From Enoplolaimus lenunculus (lineage: Eukaryota; Nematoda; Enoplea; Enoplida; Thoracostomopsidae), in the NCBI GenBank assembly GCA_030248215.1, contig JASANG010000395.1, positions 18,988 to 82,987 of the forward strand: DNA of 64,000 nucleotides, written 5' to 3'. Shown piece by piece: positions 56,036-64,000 of this stretch; position 1 is the stretch's first letter, and each line of letters starts with the position of its first letter. The notes beneath the pieces are model-generated. The model searched no databases and was not told the origin of the DNA. It saw only the letters and a list, made by a program, of their open reading frames with translations. The translations under genes were made by a program, and so were the position numbers.

Positions 56036-56689
56036 CCCCCTAAGTTGAGCCGTTTTTAAAGCATCAGTTGCGATTCATTTTGTGACAACGCTTTGTTTAA
56101 CAAAATTAACAAATTATGGTCATCACAACACTAACTCTGCAGTTATGTTGCCATACAGTGCTCTTATGAAATGCAATTAACTATGTTAATAGAGCCAAAA
56201 GTTAATTTAGTACTTTCTGGTAGAAAACTTCAATAAACATGCATGGATTCCAAGCTAAATCTTTCTACGTTTCAGAAATCATTTTGCTTTGCATTCAAGC
56301 CAGACATCTGTTTCTTACGGAAAGAAAATTACAGGAATTTTGCTGTCCGCAATGTTTCAGAAGAATTAGTAGTTAACATGATTTTGGACGCCATTGTTCA
56401 TTAACAGTTTTCCAGGTTACATCAAACGAATGGGCTGGTCTAGTTACTATCCTTTTAACACGAATATGAAACACATCCCATGTTCTCAAGTGATGAGCAA
56501 CTTTTTTAGTTTCAAACGCTTTACCAAGCTGTTGCTTAATCTATCAATCAAAACTATGAAAAATGAGAAGACTGATAAAACTAAATACGGAGTTTAAATA
56601 AGTCGTTTGGTTCAAAGAAACTTTTGTTTTGGCAACAAGCGCCTAACCAACGTATCTGTATGAAACCAAACATTGGGGCGAAACAAACC
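56036..56689. other. No gene seen
   Basis: No recognisable exon or repeat. It could be decayed downstream Polinton sequence, but nothing shows it. Confidence 0.3.
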
Positions 56690-56870
56690 ATGGGGGTGAC
56701 ATTTTCTGTGGGGTAAAACCAGCAGTTGGGGTGAAACCAACCGTTGGGGTGAAACCAACTGTTTGGTAAAACCAACGGTTGGGTGAAACCAACCGTTGGG
56801 GTAAAACCACCCGTTGGGTTGAATCCACCCGTTGGGGTGAACCCGAGCGTTAGGGTGAACCCGACCGTAA
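56690..56870. repeat. AACCAACCGTTGGGGTGA minisatellite
   Basis: About eight to ten degenerate units of 15-18 bp, close to CGTTGGGGTGAAACCAAC. CCGTTGGG and its partial complement CCAACGG give each unit some hairpin potential. Open frames on the minus strand are artefacts. Confidence 0.85.
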
Positions 56871-57899
56871 GCTCTATAAAGAGTACTATAGTTGTAAAAT
56901 TACTTAGCTAACGGGTAAAAACTGCTGAACCAAAATGAAACATTTCGTGCACTTTCTGTAAGGAGTTTTTGACCGTAACTACTAAAGGCTACACCTGTTT
57001 GTCAAATCCTTTGTGGCACAAAAATTCTCTACGTACCAGGATATCAGTGAACAAAGTTTAAACGGAAGAGGTTTGATATTATTTGAGTACCAACATGCAA
57101 ACTAAACAGAAAATACGCACTTGAGGTGCGCGAACCATAGATATGAACACTGTCGTGTTCATATGATTTCGGTACCAAAATTTTTAATTTCGGTAAAAAT
57201 TTACAAAATGAAAAATGGTGGAACCAGAACCGTTGCATTCTGATGCCTGACATGGCGCAACCGCATACAACCGGATACGGATATTTATTTTTACCGGAAC
57301 AGATACAGGGTAATGTGTACCTTAAAATATTTTATTTTTTCGCTATAGTTTTAGCGTATTCAAGCTTTTCGTCTGTGTCATAATTCATAATTGCTGCTGA
57401 TAAACTGAAATATGTAAAGCAAAAATCCGATTAACTCCCGCTCGCTTACATAAGTTAAAGTAGCTAATAACGTATCAAAACTGAGCTTCTTGACTTGCTC
57501 AGAAATGTAATCGCAGCAATATGTTAAAGACGCTCACTTGTAACAAGCAGGGTTACGATATTCATCGCCACAACCGTAAATATCCGGTACGTATGTTTAT
57601 ACCGGAATCGGATACGGTAAACCAGAACCAGATATCTGGTCGCATGCTGATGCCTGATGAATAAAATTTCCCTGTGAATCTATGAATTTTTATATTTGCG
57701 CAATAAATGTGAGCAGAGATTCTGAAAACAAAACACTATGAAAAACAAAAAACTACGAAAGAAGCATTAGAAACATTTTATTTTGAAATTTTCAATTTTT
57801 CTTCGTGATGACTGAAAATAGACCGAGACATTATGGCCGGCCTCCGTTTAAAGTGAGGTTTGGGTTTGGTTTTAGATTTGTTTTAGTTTTTAGTTTGAA
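56871..57899. other. No gene seen; hAT-like fragments
   Basis: At 57,165-57,250 is a CCGGAA-type fragment. At 57,255-57,320 and 57,580-57,650 are CCGGATACGG and CGGATACGG words. At 57,690-57,850 is a match to the AT-rich part and right subterminal part (ACCGAGACATTATGG) of the GAGACC family. No complete element or exon is seen. Confidence 0.4.
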
Positions 57900-58580
57900 A
57901 TATAACGAGAGTGGCAAGCAATATAATTTCAGCAGTAAAGGGTTTTTAGGTGCGAGGAATTTGAATAAATTGTTTACAAACATCCAAAACCGATAATTGA
58001 ATAGTTAGCTAATATCTAATTTGCATATTAGCTTAATTGACAAGACAAAATAAGGACTTTTTAAATTATTTCAATAATCCTTAGGGTTTACTGAAGGTTT
58101 TTTGGTGCGAGGAATCTGAATAAATTGTTTACAAACCTCCAAAACCGATAATTGAGTAGTTAGCTAATAGATAATTTGCATATAAGCATAATTGATAAGC
58201 CTAAATTAGGCGTTTTTACAATGTTTCACTAATTATTAGAGTTACAAGTAGTCTAATTTCAGCAATAATGGAATTTCGGGTGCAAGGAATCTGAATAAAT
58301 CGCCTACAAACCTTTAAAAGCGATTATCGAATAGTTAGCTAATGGCTAATTTGCATATTTGCGTAATTGACGAGACCACTTTAGGACTTTTTAAATTATT
58401 CCAATAATTATTAGTGTGGCTGAAGGGTTTTTGGGTGCGAGGAATCTGAGGAAATTGCTTAAAAACCTCCAAAACCGATATATGAATAGTTAGCTAATAA
58501 CTAATTTGCATATTACGTACGTTAATTGCTTACGTGTGTTCGAGCTTCGTTCAATAAATGTAGTCCCACTACGACTGGTC
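57900..58580 (+). repeat. RepA copy, 5'-truncated
   Basis: Four monomers with cores near 57,934, 58,100, 58,275 and 58,425 and the full tail GTAGTCCCACTACGACTGG. The hairpin and leader are missing. It closely matches the monomer part of 24,430-24,950. Confidence 0.85.
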
Positions 58581-59531
58581 TCGACGTGCCAGCGTACCCC
58601 GGAGTTCCGACGTCCTGTAAACACCCCCAAATTATAAATGTCCATTGAAATCGTCGTCGACGACGTGTAGCATTTGTATCCAATGAGTAATAAAGCTCCA
58701 GCTTCGCATACAAAATTTGCTGCTGTTGACCACCTGCCCACGATCAGGGACTCGGTCTCTGTTTTTTGAGTCTCGGTGGTTTGGAACCGAGACCAGAATT
58801 CGAGGGTGCAGCATATGTATGACTGTATTGTTGAAGTATGTGATGGCTGTAAATGCTAACCGAGAATTTAAAGCACAAATAATAACCTAGGTTGCAATAA
58901 ATTAAACTTGCAATAAGAAGCTGAATTAGCAAGAAACTAGCTGGTTTGACACCAATTCTAGACCTATGAAATATAAATTAACTTAGGCGGTACCATCGCC
59001 GTATAAGACGGAGTAGGCTCCAGAATAACGAAAAATCGACATACATGTGAAACCGACACGAGAAAAACGCAACTAATATGGAGATGAAGTCTAGTGCACT
59101 CAGCACTAGCTAACTAGCTTGAGAAGCCTAGTTATCTAAATATATTTTACACAAAATACAAAAACAAAATTTGTGACTTAAACGGAAAAATTATTCAGAA
59201 TGCTTCTAAAATTTTAGAGAAAACGGTGTAGTGACTTTTCCTGGCATCCAAATTTCATTAACTTTCCTTGCTTTTCTTCTCATGTTCACTATTATAAAAA
59301 CACACTATATACAAGTAACAACAGTTATTTTGACTGTACAAACGCCATTATTATGCCACATCACTTTGGCCATTGATGGACAAAATATATAAAGAGTAGT
59401 TATGACAGTCACTACGGCAAAGTGAAATGCAAAATATACCTAATGTTTTTTCATTAATTTTAATGTATTTGTTTTCAACGAATTACTCATATGTACAGCC
59501 ATCTTCGAAGGCTCTGGTGTCTTTTTCTTGC
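58581..59531. other. No gene seen
   Basis: At 58,742-58,800 is a GAGACC-family left part (CAGGGACTCGGTCTCTG, then GTTTGGAACCGAGACCAG). The rest has no supported feature. On the minus strand at about 59,220-59,295 a short frame rich in K and E could be a terminal exon of the candidate gene at 59,532-59,663, but this is not supported further. Confidence 0.35.
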
Positions 59532-59663
59532 TTAAACGACCTCTTCTGTGACTTCCGTCCCATTACCGCGCGCCACTTTTACGGTACCCAGGATTTCGTA
59601 TCCGTTCTTTTCCACGAGAAGCCCTACGCCATTCGCGCCATTTACGTGCACCATTCGAGTTAT
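59532..59663 (-). CDS. Candidate exon, unknown protein
   Basis: A G/C-richer island on the minus strand. After an acceptor AAAATGCAG a frame of 43 codons runs to a TAA: MVHVNGANGVGLLVEKNG, then YEILGTVKVARGNGTEVTEE. The amino-acid make-up is that of ordinary folded protein and unlike the flanks. An alternative donor, CGCGCGGTAATG, lies within it. The partner exons were not found; it lies close to the start of MRPS18C on the opposite strand. It might also be a free-standing small ORF starting at the ATG. Not recognised. Confidence 0.35.
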   Translation of the reverse strand: MTRMVHVNGANGVGLLVEKNGYEILGTVKVARGNGTEVTEEVV

Positions 59664-59764
59664 CTGCATTTTTATAAATGTTATTTCAAAAATCTTAATG
59701 CATTCGATGAGTATTACAACTTGCAGAGAATAATAATATATTTGTCACACTCGTTGTGCACATA

Positions 59765-61129
59765 ATGCTTTTTGATAGTATTTTGAAGCCGTATTTGCGA
59801 TTATGCTATGTTGCGCTGAGGCGAGCGAGCAAAAGCAAAGCTGGTCGTGATTATCGTCGATATGCAATCAATAAATATTTACGGCTACATGCGGGTTCCT
59901 CGTTTCATCCAGCAAAACCTTCTGTGTCGAACGAAATTGCTTTCAGAAGCTGTGCTGACAACGAATATCTTGATATTGACAATCCCTATGTTCCCAAACC
60001 ACGACAATGTATATTATGCAGGTGAGATCATATTTTTTGTCATAGATACAAGTGAAAAATGAAATTTGATTTGCACGTTAAAAACATTTGTGCTAAATAA
60101 ACTAATCAGAAATATGTGACGAAAGTCTATTACGTTTCATTAAAATGAAAGGTATAAGATAATTTAGTGTAAAAGTGGGCCTAGCCGAAGCAAGTATATA
60201 TTTGCCGGAGTCGAGTGTCTTTGCTGGAGACTGAGCCTGATATTCAATATCACCCGGATGCATGCAAAGTTTATCTCGTAAATTTCGTCAATATAATTGC
60301 CTGTTGTATAAAACTTCATTGGCCATTTGATTGTATAAAAGAATCTAATTACTAAAATCGGACATTTTCATCATAGTATATACCGCATAAAATTATGTAA
60401 CGGGACGCAAACACTACGTTAAAAGGTGTTACAACTATTGTTTGGTATGCGAGTATGTGCAGCAATTAATGTAAATTAGACAGTAAAAAATTCGCTAGTT
60501 TAACAACATGTTTCATTTGAGGTATTTTGCTTTGCAGCGTGATTTGGTTGTACGTGACCAATTTCTGTTGGTTTGAAAAAATTCGGATTATTTTCAAATG
60601 TACACACTGACGTGAGCTCTAGTTGCTCTGATTCCAAAACCACTACAATATAATATCCATTATGATTAAGCAACCGAGTAAAAATCTAAGGCTTCCTTTC
60701 TAAAGTTTCAGCGACTTAAATGTTATTGTTTTAAGCTTAAGCTTTGAAACGTTTCTGATTTGTGATATCGAGTTTTTTGCCTCAAGTTGAAAACTTTTTG
60801 TATATATTATTGGTATTATTATTATTACTATTATTATTATTATTATTATTATTGTTGTTGTTGTTATTATTAAAATGTATTTTAGATACAAGATAAAACT
60901 AGATTACAAGAACCCACGCCTGCTTAGCCAGTTCATTTCAAGTTTCACTGGTAGACTATACGAAAAACATGTAACCGGGTTATGTGAATACCAACAAACA
61001 ATGGTTGGCGAAACAATCAGGCTGTCGAGACGAGCTGGTTACATGCCCGCGCTGCTCAAAGATCCCAAGTACTTGCGCGATCCTTTACTATTTGATCCGA
61101 TGAAGCCTACGCGTGCGAATCCGTTTTAA
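59765..61129 (+). CDS. MRPS18C: Mitochondrial ribosomal protein S18C (bS18m), two exons
   Basis: A bS18-family protein of the mitochondrial small ribosomal subunit. Exon 1 is 59,765-60,021, exon 2 is 60,886-61,129, with intron 60,022-60,885 (GTGAGA at the donor, TTTTAG at the acceptor). The join gives CILCRYKIKLDYKNPRLLSQ, aligning with human CILCGKHVDYKNVQLLSQ. It continues FISSFTGRLYEKHVTGLC and MPALLKDPKYLRDP, the diagnostic core (human FVSPFTGCIYGRHITGLC and MPVTYKDPAYLKDP). Length is 166 residues against about 142 in human. The N-terminal third is rich in R and K with almost no acidic residues at first, as expected of a mitochondrial import signal. The ATG at 59,765 is the first in frame. 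The intron ends in a (TTA)n run. S18C is favoured over the S18A and S18B paralogues by eye. Confidence 0.93.
60803..60870. repeat. (TTA)n/(TTG)n microsatellite at an intron end
   Basis: A run of TTATTATTA, then TTGTTGTTG, lies just before the 3' splice site of the MRPS18C intron and takes the place of the usual pyrimidine tract. Confidence 0.9.
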
Positions 61130-61199
61130 ATAATCTCTCATGAACAAATGGGCTATAATGCTAAGTGTATATATTACTGTTTGGTTTTTATATAAGTTC

Positions 61200-61456
61200 C
61201 TTTGCCAAAGTGATCACTGGAAAATTGACCAAAGTCAAACAGTTTGTTCTAAATTTTACAAACAATGTTCATCGAAAAAAACCAAATCTACTCGCAAAAA
61301 TCGTTAAGAATTAAGTTCAGTTTCCTGACTGAGGTTTGAATACGGAATTTTCTTTCGTTAGCTCCAGATTAACATTTCGGATATCCGAATACATATCTCA
61401 TTTCGGACACATATCCGGATACGTTTCGTATCTGGATATTTTGTGCCCGCATTTAT
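61200..61456. mobile_element. hAT-like fragment, GGATATCC family, right part
   Basis: Matches 11,900-12,172: ATTTTACAAACAAT, then CGCAAAAATCGT, then CGGATATCCGAATAC and CATATCCGGATAC. It ends in GTGCCCGCATTTATA. The left part is missing. Confidence 0.6.
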
Positions 61457-61545
61457 AGTATATAAGCAGTATACGGGCTTAAAGCTGGAGATTCGACGAA
61501 ACACTCGTTTCAGTAAACTGTATCTCTTGGTTAACTATGAGTGTA

Positions 61546-62190
61546 CTGGCTTCTCCACAGCTTGAAAATTTCCGCCGGGGGGCGTTTCCTGGGGGGCAGG
61601 TAATTTTGCTGGGGGCAGTTTTCCTGGGGGCCCCAGATGATCTGGGGGGTCCTGGGGGGCAGGCTTTAAATTGTGCAAGCCGACTTTTTGGACCATTTTT
61701 TATTCTAGATCGTATTTCCAACACAACTGAAGATTACTCATCGCTCAACATGACAAAAATTCCCCGCAAACGCTAATAACAATAATTTTAACTAATATTA
61801 CTGACAACTTTACCAGAAGTTGAAAGAAGCACAATTATATAAAATATAGATAATGTATAATTGAAACTGTGATTAACATATATTTTATATATTAGTCACA
61901 GCTTCAGTTTATCATAAGGTTCAGGCGGGTTGAACTTGTTGCTGCAAGGTACTTTCGAATGCTGTATGCCCTGAAACGGTCTTTATATAATTATTGTGCT
62001 TTTTTCAGTTCATTATTGAATTGCACTAGTTACTACCGGTATTTGTAACGCTATTAAAAAATTATGAGTACTCAGCGTAATATAAAATCACATTTTGCCG
62101 AATGTCCGCCTCAAAAATAGTCCAGGTCTTTATGTTTTAACATTGAAAATTTTTGGCTTAGAAAAGTCCTTTGTGGGCCCCCAGCAAAAG
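61546..62190. mobile_element. G/C-run foldback MITE, right end lost
   Basis: Begins CTGGCTTCTCCACAGC (left flank GTGTA), with CCCCAGATGATCTGGGG inside. Same orientation as the 39.7-kb copy. It breaks off after GGGCCCCCAGCAAAAG near 62,190, where a CTCCGG-family sequence begins, so the right terminus and target duplication are missing. Confidence 0.8.
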
Positions 62191-62488
62191 AGGTTCTAGC
62201 GATTTCGGCAGTAAAATTTTGCATAATTTCGCAAAATTTTGCATAATTTCGCAAAATTTACCTGTTTAGCGCGTTTCGTTTTACTTTTGTAACAATTTCC
62301 AGGACAGAATTTCCGAAATTTCGCTGAAAAATAGCGTAAAACCAAACAACTTAACAACATATTGCCGATATTGGCTAAAATTAAACTAACTAACCATCAT
62401 TTTTACTACCTAATTTCATGTCACCTCCGGCTCCAGCAAGTTTCGTTGATGTCCGGCTCCGGTAGTTTTCACCTCCGGTTGCGCCCTG
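62191..62488. mobile_element. hAT-like MITE remnant, CTCCGG family
   Basis: Inverted relative to 1,205-1,450. It contains ATTTCGCAAAATTTTGCATA twice over and ends CACCTCCGGTTGCGCCCTG. The left end is missing at the junction with the G/C-run element. Confidence 0.6.
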
Positions 62489-63019
62489 CTCCATGGGGTA
62501 CTCTCTGGTATTCAGTTACGGTTTATTTCTTTTTAACCCGCCCTCCGCCGCCCTTCGTTACTGATATATATCCGGTATTAAGCACATTCCTAAGCCTAAG
62601 AAAGCATATTCCTAAGTCTAAGCCGAAGCCAAACAAAAAATAGTCTAAAGCTCAAGCTTACTCTTTTGTAGTCCCGCTTAGCCTATTCGTAGTTTGAATT
62701 TAAATTTTTTGGCGGAATCGGAGCCGGAGTTAATAAATCAACCTTTCTTGATTATGATTATCAGAGTACAACCGGGTGTATGCCACCGGCTTCGGCACGA
62801 AATCGACCTCCGGCACAAAATCGACCTACGGCTCCCTTGCAATTATTGTCGGAGGTTCCGACAATTTCGGTAGTGAAATTTTGCATAGTTTTACAAAAAT
62901 TGTATCGTTCTGTGCGTTCGGCGGCCCATGTTACGACAAAGGCCGTACCATTGTCCCCAGACATCAATATACCGGCATTGCAAACATAATATTCACTCCA
63001 GCCCTTGTGACGCCATGTG
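62489..63019. mobile_element. Short fragments: TTAGGC-like words and CTCCGG family
   Basis: At 62,583-62,660 are CCTAAGCCTAAG and CATATTCCTAAG words. At 62,765-62,890 are CTCCGGCAC and CTACGGCTCC words typical of the CTCCGG family, with GAGTACAACCGGGTG near its left end. At 62,915-62,965 is the shared motif related to GGCCTTTGTCGTAACATGGG, inverted. Confidence 0.5.
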
Positions 63020-63170
63020 GGCCAAGCTATCCCGCTGTCCGACTGTCCTGTGTTCCACTGTCCCAGATTATCCCGCTGTCCCCACTGTCCTGTTGTCCGT
63101 TTGTCTCAACTGCACACACTGTCCCGCTGTTCCAACTGCCCCGCGGTCGCAACTGTCCCGTGGTTCCAAC
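63020..63170. repeat. CTGTCCCGCTGTCC minisatellite
   Basis: Degenerate CTGTCCCGC and CTGTCCCAC words, the third site of the GGGACAG-type array. Confidence 0.8.
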
Positions 63171-64000
63171 CAGGGTGCGACCGGATATCCGGCTTCGGCA
63201 AAAAATCGGCATCCGGCTTCGATATTTTTTCTTGCCGGATTTGTTTAAAAATTTGAAAAAATGAAACTAATTGACTTAGATTGACTTACTTTTATATCTT
63301 TATTGTGTCATAATAATTGTGTTATGTAAACCATTTTAAAGTTTTGAATAAGGTACGTATATTGGATAGCAGGGTGGTAACGACAAGAATAGGAAGTCTA
63401 AAAAGGCATATGCCATAATAAGTGAGCTGCCAAGTTATCAATTTTATTGATTATCTGCATGCATATCTATTAGTTAGAACTCAAGTAACTGAAACTACAT
63501 TCACTGTGGAAACCAGTTTTATATTTGCTTCAATCTTAAGGCGATTAATTCAGTTGAGAACAAGTGTAACTTCCCATTCGAAATTTTTTGTCAGAACGTA
63601 GCTCCCCTTCCAAAATTCTGGCTAGGCCTCTGGTTGCATGCCGGCCAATTTGTACTTTACGTTGCAGTTAACGTGAAGATAAATCAAAACAATAGCCTTA
63701 AATCCTAAGCTACATACACCTCTATTTTATAGTATCTTACAAAAACTGGATGCCCGACCGTAAAAGTAAGACGGGCCAAACGAATATTGCAACTGAACGC
63801 AACGTTACATAAACATAATAATGGAATATGTTCATTGTTAAAGTGTTAAGCATTGTCTCGAAAACACTTTTAATATACACCACGGAAGGAAGAATTGTGA
63901 GTTATGTTCTGATATCTGAATGCTACTTAGATACTTTATTTAAGTTTTTTTGCTTAATTTCAGTTATTTGTGGAAATATATAATTAAAAAATGTATGTGT
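63171..64000. other. No gene seen; hAT-like fragment at the left
   Basis: At 63,173-63,250 CAGGGTGCGACCGGATATCC and GGCTTCGGC, then CATCCGGCTTCG, mark the left part of another hAT-like family. The rest is AT-rich without a supported feature. Confidence 0.4.

Overview
The window is invertebrate animal nuclear DNA: AT-rich, gene-poor and crowded with transposons, with genes split by GT-AG introns. Three host genes can be recognised. The phylum cannot be fixed. Scattered TTAGGC-like words and the general style would suit a nematode with a repeat-rich genome, but this is a weak clue. No gene is bacterial or organellar, and I see no CRISPR array or rRNA.

Host genes. (1) ARPC4, subunit 4 of the Arp2/3 actin-nucleating complex, lies on the minus strand at about 7.1-10.5 kb. 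Five exons join in phase into 167 residues that align along the whole known protein. (2) A very large multi-C2H2 zinc-finger gene lies on the minus strand at 18.35-37.77 kb. Eight exons join in phase into about 2,470 residues, and several zinc fingers are completed only across splice junctions, which supports the model. (3) MRPS18C, a small-subunit mitochondrial ribosomal protein, lies on the plus strand at 59.77-61.13 kb in two exons. Two further exon-like pieces on the minus strand (13.05-13.33 kb and 59.53-59.66 kb) look coding but are not recognised.

Repeats fill the rest. The commonest are short non-autonomous elements of hAT type, with CAGGG-like ends and, where checked, 8-bp target duplications. 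They fall into families that each repeat their own short word inside the ends (CCGGAA, CTCCGG, TTCCTG, GAGACC, GGATATCC, ATCGGC). A second class has 16-bp ends CTGGCTTCTCCACAGC, G/C-run interiors and 5-bp target duplications. Nested stacks at 8, 25 and 39 kb show that these families were active over overlapping times. A long tandem-monomer repeat, called RepA here, occurs at 6, 19, 24, 51, 54 and 58 kb. tRNA-derived SINE-like copies and several minisatellites are also present.

Larger elements cluster between 46.9 and 56 kb: a broken Ty3/Gypsy element (minus strand), a two-finger zinc-finger ORF followed by a broken RNase H-bearing non-LTR retrotransposon between two RepA copies, and a Polinton DNA polymerase fossil. 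Two more Gypsy fossils lie at 0.4-0.7 kb and 13.6-14.1 kb. The most unusual observation is a PWWP-like chromatin-reader domain lying directly downstream of the Gypsy integrase on the same strand. This resembles the chromodomain of chromoviruses in position, but with a different reader fold.
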